The notes under the pieces are model-generated. The model did no database searches, had not been told where the DNA came from, and saw only the letters and a list, made by a program, of their open reading frames with translations. From the NCBI RefSeq assembly GCF_001428405.1, contig NZ_LMSL01000002.1:166909-230908 (forward strand): a stretch of DNA of 64,000 nucleotides, given 5' to 3'. This document shows, piece by piece, positions 1 through 8,817 of the stretch. Position 1 is the first letter of the stretch, and each line of letters starts with the position of its first letter. The position numbers and the translations under genes are program-made. Source of the DNA: Frateuria sp. Soil773. GTDB lineage: Bacteria; Pseudomonadota; Gammaproteobacteria; Xanthomonadales; Rhodanobacteraceae.

Positions 1-1
1 C

Positions 2-2044
2 ATCACCAACAAGACCACCCGCTGGCTGACCAAGCTCGACTGGAACATCAACGACTCCAACATCCTGGAGTTCACCGGCATCGGCGACACCGAGTCCACC
101 GACTCGCAGATCTACCAGTACGACTACGCCACCGGCCAGGGCCCCTACCTCGGCCACCAGTACACCAAGAACTACAACGGCACGCAGACCAACGGCACGC
201 CGGGCGGCCACGTCTACATCGCCAACTACACCGGCTACATCACCGACAACCTGACCGTGACGGCGATGTACGGCAAGAGCAACTCCGACCACCAGCAGAC
301 CGTCACCGGCGGCAGCGGCGCGCCCTGCCCGAGCATTTCCGACTCGCGCGTGGGCTACTCGCAGCAGGGCTGCACCGTCGGCAGCGCCACCGTGCTGATG
401 CCCGGCTCGAAGGACCGCACCAACGGCTGGAACTTCAACATCGAATACCGCCTGGGCGACCACGTGCTGAAGGCCGGCATGGACAACTACGTGCTGCGCG
501 CCACCTGGGGCGCCTCGCCCGTCGGCGGCACCGGCTACATCTACAGCGACGTGGGCGACGGCTCGGTCATCCGGCAGCGCCTGATCAACCTCGGCCTCGA
601 TCCGGGCCTGTACAACCCGTCGCAGTTCCCCGGCGGCTGGTACGTGGAATCGACCGGCCTCACCACCGGCACCTCGGCGCGCACCAACCAGCGCTCGCAG
701 TTCGTCGAGGACCACTGGCAGATCAACGACCGCTGGCTGGGCTACATCGGCCTGCGCAACGAGCAGTTCACCAACTACAACGGCGTGGGCGTGCCCTACG
801 CCAGCTCGCGCCACCAGCTCGACCCGCGCCTGGGCCTGACCTGGGACGTGTACGGCGACAGCACGCTGAAGATCTACGCCAACGCCGCGCGCTACCACCT
901 CGGCCTGCCGACCAGCGTGGCGATCCGCGGCGCCGGCCCCTCGCTGTTCCCGTCGCAGTACTTCGGCTTCACCGGCATCGACCCGACCACCGGCGTGCCG
1001 ACCGGCCTGATCAACACCTCGGCGTCCGGCGTGTACTACGTCAACAACGAGAACGGCGTGCCGCCCGACGGCAAGACCGTGGCCGCGCAGAAGCTGCACT
1101 CCTACTACCAGGACGAATACATCCTGGGCTTCGACAAGCAGCTGGACGGCAACTGGACGGTGGGCGCCAAGGCGATGTACCGCCGGCTGCGCAGCCTGAT
1201 CGACGACACCTGCGACGCCGCCCCGCTGCAGGCATGGGGCGACAGCCACGGCCTGGGCGCCCAGGTGGCCGCCGGCATCGCGCGCAGCACCGGCTGCTGG
1301 CTGTACAACCCCGGCCGCGCCAACACCTTCACCCTGTCGCCCGCGCCGGGCGAATACCTGAGCGTGCCGCTGAACGCCGCCGCCATCGGCGAGCCCAAGC
1401 CCAAGCGATCCTACTACATGCTCGACCTGTACGCGCTGCACCAGTTCAGCGACAACTGGTACGGCAAGGTGGAGTACACCTTCTCGCGCAGCTACGGCAA
1501 CTCCGAGGGCCAGCTCGATTCGGACATCGTGCAGGCCGACGTGTCGACCACCGAGAGCTGGGACTTCCCGCAGATCATGGAGAACACCAACGGCCCGCTG
1601 GCCAGCGACCAGACGCACCAGTTGCGCATCACCGGCACCTGGACGCCGACCCCGGAATGGTCGCTGTCGACGGTGACGCGGATCGCCTCGGGCTACCCGA
1701 TCAGTTGCCTGGGCGTGCGGCCGCTGTCGGCCGGCGGCGACCCGTACAACTACAACCCCAACTACTTCTGGTGCGACGGCAAGCCCTCGCCCCGCGGCTC
1801 GCTGGGCCGCACCCCGTGGACCTACACGATCGACCTGAGCGGCGCCTGGAAGCCCGCCTTCCTCGACCATCGCCTGACCCTCACCGCCGACGTGTTCAAC
1901 CTGCTCGGCAAGCAGCGGGTGACCCAGGAATACGAAGGCGGCGAACTGTCCAACGGCAGCGTGCACCCGGACTTCCGCATCGCGCGCTCCTATCAGGATC
2001 CCCGCTACGTCCGCCTGGGCGCCCGCTACGACTTCTCGCTGTAG
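2..2044 (+). CDS. TonB-dependent receptor, Oar-like, C-terminal part (5' truncated by window edge)
   Basis: The reading frame is open from the first complete codon, so the start lies outside the window. The visible 680 residues are beta-barrel sequence: alternating polar and aromatic strands rich in Tyr, Trp, Asn and Gly, with long loops and a final strand ending ARYDFSL. This matches the barrel of outer-membrane TonB-dependent receptors of the Oar/carboxypeptidase-regulatory-like type, which take up large substrates or act in surface functions. No plug domain or signal peptide is visible because the N-terminus is missing, so the substrate cannot be inferred. The terminal residue is Leu rather than the usual Phe. 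A strong rho-independent terminator follows 65 nt downstream. The next gene is convergent. Confidence 0.85.
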   Translation: MTNKTTRWLTKLDWNINDSNILEFTGIGDTESTDSQIYQYDYATGQGPYLGHQYTKNYNGTQTNGTPGGHVYIANYTGYITDNLTVTAMYGKSNSDHQQTVTGGSGAPCPSISDSRVGYSQQGCTVGSATVLMPGSKDRTNGWNFNIEYRLGDHVLKAGMDNYVLRATWGASPVGGTGYIYSDVGDGSVIRQRLINLGLDPGLYNPSQFPGGWYVESTGLTTGTSARTNQRSQFVEDHWQINDRWLGYIGLRNEQFTNYNGVGVPYASSRHQLDPRLGLTWDVYGDSTLKIYANAARYHLGLPTSVAIRGAGPSLFPSQYFGFTGIDPTTGVPTGLINTSASGVYYVNNENGVPPDGKTVAAQKLHSYYQDEYILGFDKQLDGNWTVGAKAMYRRLRSLIDDTCDAAPLQAWGDSHGLGAQVAAGIARSTGCWLYNPGRANTFTLSPAPGEYLSVPLNAAAIGEPKPKRSYYMLDLYALHQFSDNWYGKVEYTFSRSYGNSEGQLDSDIVQADVSTTESWDFPQIMENTNGPLASDQTHQLRITGTWTPTPEWSLSTVTRIASGYPISCLGVRPLSAGGDPYNYNPNYFWCDGKPSPRGSLGRTPWTYTIDLSGAWKPAFLDHRLTLTADVFNLLGKQRVTQEYEGGELSNGSVHPDFRIARSYQDPRYVRLGARYDFSL

Positions 2045-2108
2045 CGGACGACGCGACGAAAAGCGCCCGGCCATCCACGGCTGCGCCGGGCGCGCTCTCC
2101 CCCGAACT

Positions 2109-2137
2109 GGCCGCCGGACCTCCGGCGGCCTTTTTTT
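2109..2137 (+). terminator. Rho-independent terminator of the TonB receptor gene
   Basis: A perfect 10-bp GC-rich stem (2109-2118 with 2121-2130) and a 2-nt loop are followed directly by seven T residues at 2131-2137. This is the classical intrinsic terminator layout, 65 nt after the receptor stop codon. Confidence 0.9.
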
Positions 2138-2143
2138 GCGCCA

Positions 2144-2181
2144 GCCCGCGTGCCGGGCCCGATACGACCCGGCACGCGGGC
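2144..2181 (-). terminator. Strong hairpin downstream of amn, possible terminator
   Basis: A perfect 14-bp inverted repeat (2144-2157 with 2168-2181) with a 10-nt loop lies 35 nt beyond the AMP nucleosidase stop codon. Neither strand has a T-run directly after it, so it may protect the 3' end or assist Rho rather than terminate by itself. Confidence 0.4.
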
Positions 2182-2216
2182 CGGCGCGATGCGCGGGAGC
2201 CGCGCCCCCGCCGGGC

Positions 2217-3008
2217 TCACTCGCCGTCGATCTCGTCCTCGAAGCGCAGGTGCTTCACGCTGCGCCCGTTGCGACGCACCAGCTTGAGCGCCTCGATGCC
2301 GATCCGGATGTGCGACTCGACGTACTGCGAGGTGACGCTGCGGTCGCTCGCCTCGGTCTTCACGCCCTCGGGGATCATCGGCTGGTCGGACACCAGCAGC
2401 AGCGCGCCGCAGGGGATCTTGTTGGCGAAGCCGGCGGCGAAGATCGTCGCGGTCTCCATGTCCACCGCCATGCAGCGGGTGCGCCGCAGGTAGTCCTTGA
2501 ACCCCTCGTCGTGCTCCCACACGCGGCGGTTGGTGGTGTACACCGTGCCGGTCCAGTAGTCATGGCCGAGGTCGCGGATCATGGTCGAGACCGCGCGCTG
2601 CAACTGGAACGCCGGCAGCGCCGGCACCTCCGGCAGCAGATAGTCGCCCGAGGTGCCCTCGCCGCGGATCGCCGCGATCGGCAGCACCAGGTCGCCGAGC
2701 TGGTTCTTCTTCTTCAGCCCGCCGCACTTGCCGAGGAACAGCGCGGCCTTCGGCCGGATCGCGCTGAGCAGGTCCATCACGGTCGCCGCGTTGGGGCTGC
2801 CCATGCCGAAGTTGATGAGGGTGATGCCGTCGGCGGTGGCATTGGGCATCGGCCGGTCGCGGCCGTTCACTTCCACGCCGTGCCATTGCGCGAACAGTTC
2901 CACGTAATGGCCGAAATTGGTGAGCAGCACGTGCTCGCCGAACTGCTCCAGCGGCGTGCCGGTATAGCGCGGCAGCCAGTTGGAGACGATCTCCTGCTTG
3001 TCTTTCAT
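2217..3008 (-). CDS. amn: AMP nucleosidase (short form)
   Basis: This 263-residue protein of the PNP/UDP phosphorylase superfamily hydrolyses AMP to adenine and ribose 5-phosphate. Family features seen are the glycine-rich phosphate-site stretch LINFGMGSPNAATVMDLL, the block ALFLGKCGG, and the substrate segment CMAVDMETATIFAAGFAN with the typical MxxAt-like METAT core. It resembles the catalytic domain of E. coli Amn (484 aa) without the N-terminal regulatory domain, a form common outside enterics. I chose the ATG at 3008 (MKDKQEIVSN). An in-frame extension to 3065 adds 19 residues that look like leader sequence. The gene is divergent from fadE and convergent with the TonB receptor. Confidence 0.88.
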   Translation of the reverse strand: MKDKQEIVSNWLPRYTGTPLEQFGEHVLLTNFGHYVELFAQWHGVEVNGRDRPMPNATADGITLINFGMGSPNAATVMDLLSAIRPKAALFLGKCGGLKKKNQLGDLVLPIAAIRGEGTSGDYLLPEVPALPAFQLQRAVSTMIRDLGHDYWTGTVYTTNRRVWEHDEGFKDYLRRTRCMAVDMETATIFAAGFANKIPCGALLLVSDQPMIPEGVKTEASDRSVTSQYVESHIRIGIEALKLVRRNGRSVKHLRFEDEIDGE

Positions 3009-3194
3009 GGGACCCCGTAAGGCCGAGGGCCGCGTTGTCGCGCGGCGCGTTACCGGCGACGCCACGCCGGCACGATGCCAAACATTTGCGCCATTCTAGA
3101 GGGCGGCCGATGAATCCCGCCACACGCACGTTCCGTTGAGGTGGCGTGCGGCACCATCGGCCGTCATGCTGGGAGCGATCGCAAGGAGAACGCC

Positions 3195-5612
3195 ATGCTG
3201 CTGCTCGGTTTCGTCGTCGCCCTGATCGTCCTGCTCGGGTTCGCCTTCGCCGGCCGCGGCTGGCTCGCCTGGGTCGCCGCGCTGGGCGTGCTGTTCGCGG
3301 CCTGGGCCGCGCACGGCATCGGCTCGCCCGTCGCCTTCGCCGTCCTGCTGCTGGCCGCCGCCGCGCTGGCCGCGGTCACCGGCTTCGCGCCGCTGCGCCG
3401 CGCGCTGTTCGCCTCCGCCCTGCTGCCTCCGATGGCGAAGGTGATGCCGAAGCTGGGCGACACCGAGCGCATCGCGCTGGAGGCCGGCACGGTGTGGTGG
3501 GACGCGCAGATATTTTCCGGCATGCCTGACTGGAACTACCTGGCCAACTTCAAGTGCCGGCCCCTGAGCGCGAAGGAGCAGGCCTTCATCGACGGCCCGG
3601 TGACCCGCCTGTGCGCCATGCTGGACGACTGGCAGATCGAGCAGGACCGCGACCTGCCGCCGGACGTGTGGGATTTCCTCAGGCGCGAGCGCTTCTTCGG
3701 CATGGTGATCCCCGAACGGTACGGCGGCCTGGGCATGTCCGAGATCGGCCATTCGCGGGTGGTCACGCGCATCGCCAGCCGCTCGATCGCCGCGGCGGTG
3801 ACGGTGATGGTGCCCAACTCGCTGGGCCCCGGCGAACTGCTGGTGCACTACGGCACCGACGCGCAGAAGGATGCGTACTTGCCGCGGCTCGCCGACGGCC
3901 GCGAGATCCCCTGCTTCGCGCTGACCGGCCCGGAGGCCGGCTCCGACGCGGCCGCCACGCAGTCCACCGGCATCGTCGAGCGCGGCATGTGGAACGGCGA
4001 GGAAGTGCTCGGCCTGCGGCTCAACTGGAACAAGCGCTACATCACCCTGGCGCCGGTGGCGACGCTGATCGGCCTGGCGTTCCAGCTCAAGGATCCGCAC
4101 GGCCTGCTCGGCGGCGCACAGAACCGCGGCATCACCTGCGCGCTGATCCCGCGCGACCTGCCCGGCATCGAGATCGGCCGCCACCACGATCCGATGGGGG
4201 TGCCGTTCGCCAACGGCCCGATCGTCGGCACCGATGTGTTCGTGCCGCTGGACGCGATCATCGGCGGCCCCGAACAGATCGGCCACGGCTGGCGCATGCT
4301 GATGGAAAGCCTCGCCGCCGGCCGCTCGATCTCGCTGCCGGCGCTGGCGGTGGGCGCGGCGCAGATGTCGACGCGCATCTGCGGCGCCTATGCCACCGTG
4401 CGCGAGCAGTTCGACACGCCGATCGGCCGCTTCGAAGGCATCGAGGAACCGCTGGCGCGGATCGCCGGCCTCACCTACCTGATGACCGCCACCCGCACGC
4501 TCACCTGCGGCGCGCTCGATGCTGGCGAGAAGCCCGCCGTACTCGGCTCGGTCGCCAAGGCCTACCTCACCGACGCGATGCGCGAGGTGGTCAGCGACGC
4601 GATGGACATCCGCGCCGGCGCGGCGATCCAGCGCGGCCCGCGCAACGCGCTGTCGCGGATGTGGATGTCGGTGCCGATCGGCATCACGGTGGAAGGCGCC
4701 AACATCCTCACCCGCTCGATGATCGTCTACGGCCAAGGCGCGATCCGCTGCCACCCGTGGGTGCAGAAGCTGATCGACGCGATCGCCGCGAAGGACCTGG
4801 CCGCGTTCGACAGGGCCGTCTTCGGCTACGCCGGCTTCGTGTTCACCCGCGGCGTGCGCGCCCTGCTGCTGGGGCTGAGCGGCAGCCGGCTGGCGGCGGT
4901 GCCGTTCGACACCGAGCTGAAGCGCCAGTACCAGCAGCTCACCCGCTTCGCCTCGGCGTTCGCCTTCGTCTCCGACCTGTGCATGGCCACCCTGGGCGGC
5001 TCGCTGAAGCGGCGCGAGAAGATCTCCGGCCGGCTGGCCGACGCGCTGGCCTGGCAGTACCTCGCCGCCGCCACGCTCAAGCGCTACCACGACGAGCCCA
5101 AGCTGGCCTCCAACTACGACCTGGCCCGCTGGGGCGTGGCGCTGGCGCTGTACCGCACCCAGCAGGCGCTGCGCGGCGCGCTCGACAACCTGCCCTCGCC
5201 GCTGGCGGCCGGGCTCGCCCGGCTGCTGGTGTTCCCGCTCGGCGCGCGGCTGCGGCCGCCGTCGGACGCGCTCGGCCAGCGCGCCGCGCGGGCCATCCTG
5301 GAAGACCGCGAGGCACGCATCCACCTCACCGAAGACATCCACGTGCCCGGCCCGCACGAGCCCGGCCTGGGCGAGCTGGAGGCCGCGCTGGACAAGGCGG
5401 TGCGCGCCCTCCCCGTGGAAACCAAGCTGCGCGATGCGGTGCGCGCCGGGCGGCTGGACCGGGCGGCCAAGAGCGACCTGGACGAGCACGGCCTCGCCGC
5501 GGGCATCATCACGCCCGCCGAATACGCCGCGCTCAACGACGCCGAGGCGGCCCGCGACGCGGTCGTCCAGGTGGACGCCTACGATGCCCAGACCTACCGC
5601 CAACTGCGCTGA
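3195..5612 (+). CDS. fadE: Acyl-CoA dehydrogenase FadE
   Basis: This 805-residue long-chain-type acyl-CoA dehydrogenase carries out the first oxidation of beta-oxidation and feeds electrons to the quinone pool through ETF. Residues 1-70 form two or three hydrophobic membrane segments. The dehydrogenase core follows, with IPERYGGLGMSEIGHS and the flavin/substrate block CFALTGPEAGSDAAATQSTG. The C-terminal third (about 500-790) is the DUF1974 domain typical of FadE. Length fits E. coli FadE (814 aa). The start at 3195 is fixed by an AAGGAG Shine-Dalgarno at 3183-3188; frame upstream to 3141 is leader. No other fad gene is adjacent; degV, whose family binds fatty acids, follows. Confidence 0.93.
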   Translation: MLLLGFVVALIVLLGFAFAGRGWLAWVAALGVLFAAWAAHGIGSPVAFAVLLLAAAALAAVTGFAPLRRALFASALLPPMAKVMPKLGDTERIALEAGTVWWDAQIFSGMPDWNYLANFKCRPLSAKEQAFIDGPVTRLCAMLDDWQIEQDRDLPPDVWDFLRRERFFGMVIPERYGGLGMSEIGHSRVVTRIASRSIAAAVTVMVPNSLGPGELLVHYGTDAQKDAYLPRLADGREIPCFALTGPEAGSDAAATQSTGIVERGMWNGEEVLGLRLNWNKRYITLAPVATLIGLAFQLKDPHGLLGGAQNRGITCALIPRDLPGIEIGRHHDPMGVPFANGPIVGTDVFVPLDAIIGGPEQIGHGWRMLMESLAAGRSISLPALAVGAAQMSTRICGAYATVREQFDTPIGRFEGIEEPLARIAGLTYLMTATRTLTCGALDAGEKPAVLGSVAKAYLTDAMREVVSDAMDIRAGAAIQRGPRNALSRMWMSVPIGITVEGANILTRSMIVYGQGAIRCHPWVQKLIDAIAAKDLAAFDRAVFGYAGFVFTRGVRALLLGLSGSRLAAVPFDTELKRQYQQLTRFASAFAFVSDLCMATLGGSLKRREKISGRLADALAWQYLAAATLKRYHDEPKLASNYDLARWGVALALYRTQQALRGALDNLPSPLAAGLARLLVFPLGARLRPPSDALGQRAARAILEDREARIHLTEDIHVPGPHEPGLGELEAALDKAVRALPVETKLRDAVRAGRLDRAAKSDLDEHGLAAGIITPAEYAALNDAEAARDAVVQVDAYDAQTYRQLR

Positions 5613-5681
5613 AGCGGCCCCGAACCATGGCGCCACGGCGCATGCTATGTTCGGCGCGCCATTCGGTGAGGGGATGACGTG

Positions 5682-6623
5682 ATGCGCATGGGACTTGCGA
5701 TCGATGCGTCCTGCGACCTGCCGCAGGCCTACCTGCAGGAACACCGGATCGCGGTGATGCCGGTCACCGTGAAGCTGGACGGCAAGCAGTTCAAGGACGA
5801 CCGCGACCCGGCCGAGATCCGCCGCTTCCTCGACATGAAGCACGCCGAGACCCACGCGGCGGAAACCGAGCCGTGCTCGGTCGAGGACGTGCAGAAGCTG
5901 TTCCTCGAGAAGCTGGTGCTGGAATACGACTGCGTGTTCTGCCTCACCATCACCGCCACCCGCAGCCCGATCAACGAACACGTGGTCAAGGCCAGCTTCG
6001 CCGTGCTGCGGCAGTACCGCGAGGTGCGCGAACCGGCCGGCATCAACGGCCCCTTCCTGATGCGGGTGATCGACACGCGCAACGTGTTCGCCGGCGAGGC
6101 GCCGGCGGTGACCGAGGCGGTGCGGCTGATCCAGGCGGGCGAAACGCCGTCGGCGATCCGCGAACGGCTCGCCATGATCGCCAACAACACCTACGCCTAC
6201 ATGCTGCCGCGCGACCTCTACCACCTGCGCAACCGCACCAAGAAGAGGGGCGACCGCAGCGTCAGCCTGTTCAGCGCGCTGGTGGGCACGGCGCTGGACA
6301 TCAAGCCGCTGCTGCGCTGCTACCGCGGCGACACCGGCCCGGTCGGCAAGGTGCGCGGCTTCGAGCACGGCGCCGAGACGCTGTTCGGCTACGCCGCCAG
6401 GCGCGTGCGCGCCGGCCTGCTGGCGCCGGTGGTGTGCGTCAGCTACGGCGGCGACCTGGCCGAACTGGACGCGCTGCCCGGCTACCCCGAACTGCGCGGT
6501 GCCTGCGCGGAATGCGGGGTGACGCTGCTGGAGGCGCCCATGAGCATCACCGGCATGGTCAACGTCGGCGCCGGCGCGGTGACCCTGGGCTTCGCCGCCG
6601 AGGAGCACGTCGCCGAGTTCTGA
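5682..6623 (+). CDS. DegV family (fatty-acid-binding) protein
   Basis: This 313-residue two-domain protein starts with the DegV hallmark IDASCDLP, has the ligand-side block FCLTITATRSPIN, and ends with the conserved MSITGMVNVGAGAVTLGF segment. DegV/FakB proteins bind fatty acids; in Firmicutes they present them to the kinase FakA. No FakA-like kinase is visible here, so its partner in this organism is unknown. The start is ambiguous: GTG 5679, ATG 5682 or ATG 5688. GAGGGG at 5668-5673 best serves 5682. It lies 69 nt after fadE on the same strand and may be cotranscribed, which would fit lipid handling. Confidence 0.85.
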   Translation: MRMGLAIDASCDLPQAYLQEHRIAVMPVTVKLDGKQFKDDRDPAEIRRFLDMKHAETHAAETEPCSVEDVQKLFLEKLVLEYDCVFCLTITATRSPINEHVVKASFAVLRQYREVREPAGINGPFLMRVIDTRNVFAGEAPAVTEAVRLIQAGETPSAIRERLAMIANNTYAYMLPRDLYHLRNRTKKRGDRSVSLFSALVGTALDIKPLLRCYRGDTGPVGKVRGFEHGAETLFGYAARRVRAGLLAPVVCVSYGGDLAELDALPGYPELRGACAECGVTLLEAPMSITGMVNVGAGAVTLGFAAEEHVAEF

Positions 6624-6666
6624 GCCCGCGCGGCCGGCCCATGCGATCGCCACTGGAATCCGCACC

Positions 6667-7308
6667 ATGTACCGCTCCGCCTTCCTGCTGCTGTTGTCGT
6701 GCTGCGGCCTGCCGGCCGCGGCGACCACGGTGTTCAAGTGCCAGGGCGCCGACCGCCGGGTGATCTACCAGGACCACCCGTGCGCCCGCGACCAGCGGCA
6801 GCAAGCGCTGCAGCTTCCCGAAGCGCCCTTGCCCGCACCGCCGCCGACCGCGCCCGCGGCGGCGCCCGCCTCGCCGCCGCCGGTCGCCCAGGCAGCGCCG
6901 CCACCGGCCGCGCCCGGCGCACCGCTGCCGCTGATGTACCGCTGCATCCGCGCCACCGACGGCAAGACCTACCTGAGCCGCCAGGGCGACCCGGCTCCCT
7001 ACCTCGCGCCGCTCGGCATGCTCGGGGTGATCCAGCGCCCGCTGTCGCAGGTATACGGCCCCACCCACGGCAGGGCCGGCATCTCCGCGCCCGAGGCCAA
7101 CCATGGCCGGGTCACCTCCGACCTGGTCGCCAACAACTATGTGTGGGTGCAGGACGCCTGCGACAAACTGGGCCCGGAAGAAACCTGCCGCGCGCTGCGC
7201 GACGCCTACGAGGAAAACGCGCGCAAGCTGCAGCGCGCCTTCAAGAGCGACCGCCCGCCGCTGCAGCGGCGCGACGACGAACTGCGCGCGCAGCTCCAGC
7301 AGTGCTGA
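6667..7308 (+). CDS. Secreted DUF4124-like protein with Pro/Ala linker
   Basis: This 213-residue protein has a signal peptide (MYRSAFLLLLSCCGLPAAA). The mature start VFKCQGADRRVIYQDHPC matches the DUF4124 pattern of a Cys pair flanking a Gly/Asp turn. A 50-residue Pro/Ala-rich linker (about 56-105) follows. The C-terminal region repeats a similar Cys-containing element (YRCIRATDGKTYLSRQG) and ends in a helical, charged segment with further Cys. The function is unknown; DUF4124 proteins are periplasmic or secreted. It lies 43 nt after degV. Confidence 0.7.
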   Translation: MYRSAFLLLLSCCGLPAAATTVFKCQGADRRVIYQDHPCARDQRQQALQLPEAPLPAPPPTAPAAAPASPPPVAQAAPPPAAPGAPLPLMYRCIRATDGKTYLSRQGDPAPYLAPLGMLGVIQRPLSQVYGPTHGRAGISAPEANHGRVTSDLVANNYVWVQDACDKLGPEETCRALRDAYEENARKLQRAFKSDRPPLQRRDDELRAQLQQC

Positions 7309-7361
7309 TCAGAAGCTAAGCAGTGCGTGGCAAGCCCTTGCCGGCCAAGGCTTGCTCGAAC

Positions 7362-7407
7362 TTTTCCACAGGCTTGCCACCAGGCTTTCCCCAGCCGCTG
7401 TGGACAA
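7362..7407. promoter_or_regulatory. Two DnaA-box-like nonamers
   Basis: TTTTCCACA at 7362-7370 fits the relaxed DnaA-box consensus TTWTNCACA. TGTGGACAA at 7399-7407 is an inverted nonamer with one mismatch. The stretch shares the TCCACAGGCTT core seen before priA at 15652. Only weak support; it could be chance. Confidence 0.25.
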
Positions 7408-7420
7408 CTGCTCGGAGCCT

Positions 7421-7640
7421 GCTCACGATCTCCAGGCATCCCCCAGAAATGTCGTCCCAGCGGACGCTGGGATCCAGCGCCTGCAGGCCATTGAACGCAA
7501 AGGCACCGGATGACCAGCCATCGGCTGTTGAAAAGCGCCTCCTGCTTGATCGGCCCTGCGGCCGTTGAAAAGCGCCTCGCAGGAATGACGAGCGGGGAGC
7601 ATGAGGGATTCCAGTCCGGCAGGGAGACTTTGAACAGGCT
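7421..7640 (+). repeat. Composite palindromic repeat, copy 1
   Basis: This fills the intergenic space after the DUF4124-like gene. It begins with the family start CTCACGATCTCCAGG, then the CCCAGC/GCTGGG hairpin. Two tandem copies of the TTGAAAAGCGCCT module follow (7511-7539 and 7547-7577), then the shared CGCAGGAATGACGAG end and a tail that recurs at 19141-19182 (GGATTCCAGTCCGGCAG...GAGACTTTGAACAGG). Same family as copies at 19.0, 42.0, 50.3, 55.4 and 63.9 kb. No gene is visible in 7309-7641. Confidence 0.8.
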
Positions 7641-7641
7641 C

Positions 7642-8424
7642 TCAGAACCCGTAGTTGAGGAAGCCGCCGTCCACCGCCAGCACCTGGCCGGTGATGTAGC
7701 TCGCCGCGGGCAGGCACAGGAAGGCGATCGCCGCGGCCACTTCCTCCGGCTCGCCGATGCGCCTGAGCGGCGTGTGGTCGAGCACTTCGTCGAGATAGTC
7801 CGTGTCGGCCAGCGCCGGTTCCGAACGCTGCGTGCGGATGTACCACGGCGCCACCGCGTTGACGCGGATGCCGTCCACCGCCCACTCCGCCGCGAGGTTG
7901 CGGGTGAGCTGGTGCAGGGCGGCCTTGGTCATGCCGTAGGGCGAGCCGGTGCGCACGTGGGTGGCGCCCGACACCGAGCCGACGTTGACGATCGCCGCGT
8001 TTCCATGCTGCGCGAGCTGCGGATGCGCCAGCCGGCACATCTCGTAGGCGGAGAACAGGTTCTGCTCGAAGATCGCGCGGTACTCCGCCTCGCGGTAATC
8101 CAGCGTCGGCTTCGGCTGGTTGCCGCCGGCGTTGTTGACCAGCAGCGACAGCGGCGCGCCGAGGTCGGCGATCCAGTCGAACACCGCCAGCCGCTCCTCC
8201 GCCTCGGCCAGGTCGGCGCCGAACGCCAGCACCTCCACGCCGGGGTAGTCGTCGACCAGTTCCACACGGACCTGTTCGAGGTAATCCTCGTCGCGCGCCA
8301 CCAGCAGCAGGTTCGCCCCCAGCCCGGCCAGCTCGCGTGCGGCGGCGTAGCCGATGCCCTTGCTGGCGCCGGTGATCAATGCGGTATGGCCCTGCAACTG
8401 CCAGGCGTCGATGCGGCTGTTCAT
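7642..8424 (-). CDS. SDR family oxidoreductase
   Basis: This 260-residue classical short-chain dehydrogenase has the Rossmann motif TGASKGIG, the NNAG motif, and the catalytic Ser-Tyr-Lys arrangement (VGSVSGAT...YGMTK). The C-terminus IDxxQxLAVDGG-like (ITGQVLAVDGGFLNYGF) is typical of tropinone-reductase-like and 3-oxoacyl-reductase-like enzymes. The substrate cannot be told from sequence. The start is MNSRIDAW at 8424; the frame extends upstream but the extension is non-homologous leader. It stands alone, divergent from the small lipoprotein gene, with repeat copy 1 directly downstream. Confidence 0.85.
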   Translation of the reverse strand: MNSRIDAWQLQGHTALITGASKGIGYAAARELAGLGANLLLVARDEDYLEQVRVELVDDYPGVEVLAFGADLAEAEERLAVFDWIADLGAPLSLLVNNAGGNQPKPTLDYREAEYRAIFEQNLFSAYEMCRLAHPQLAQHGNAAIVNVGSVSGATHVRTGSPYGMTKAALHQLTRNLAAEWAVDGIRVNAVAPWYIRTQRSEPALADTDYLDEVLDHTPLRRIGEPEEVAAAIAFLCLPAASYITGQVLAVDGGFLNYGF

Positions 8425-8529
8425 GCCGCCGAGCTTAGCCGATCCGGTCACGCCAGCGAGACGCACCGCTTGCCCGCTCCGCCGCATGGCGGGACACTTC
8501 CCGCCCTGATCCGCCGGGGGAGCGCCGCC

Positions 8530-8748
8530 ATGAAGATCCTGCCGCCGCTGCTGTGCGCGCTTGCGCTCGGCGCGTGTTCGCACAAGGTGCCCGAGCCGCA
8601 GGCGGCCGCCGCCAAGGCCGACGCCGCCCGCGTCGCCACGCCGTGGGACGACCTGAAGAAGCAGGAGCAGCGCGCGAAGGACGTGCAGAAGGTGGTCGAC
8701 CAGCAGGCCGAACAGCAGCGCAAGCAGATCGAAGCCGCCGAGCAATAG
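8530..8748 (+). CDS. Small lipoprotein with coiled-coil-prone tail
   Basis: This 72-residue protein has a lipoprotein signal peptide with lipobox LGAC (Cys16), preceded by GGGGGAG as ribosome-binding site. After an Ala-rich linker, residues about 40-72 are highly charged and Gln/Lys/Glu-rich (DDLKKQEQRAKDVQKVV), predicting one amphipathic helix. It is probably anchored in the outer or inner membrane. I do not recognise a named family. Gene overlap and spacing suggest it is not part of the downstream oxidoreductase operon. Confidence 0.7.
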   Translation: MKILPPLLCALALGACSHKVPEPQAAAAKADAARVATPWDDLKKQEQRAKDVQKVVDQQAEQQRKQIEAAEQ

Positions 8749-8817
8749 GCATCGCCGCGCTTGCCATCGCTAGCGCAAGCCGTAGTCTGGGCGTCCCCTT
8801 CGCCATCGCGGATGCCC

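Noticed and set aside
3096..6737. A very long open frame (over 1,200 codons) on the minus strand across fadE and degV
   Set aside because: Its translation is low-complexity Arg/Ala/Gly/His-rich, typical of antisense frames in 70% GC DNA. The plus strand carries fully recognisable fadE and degV with ribosome-binding sites.
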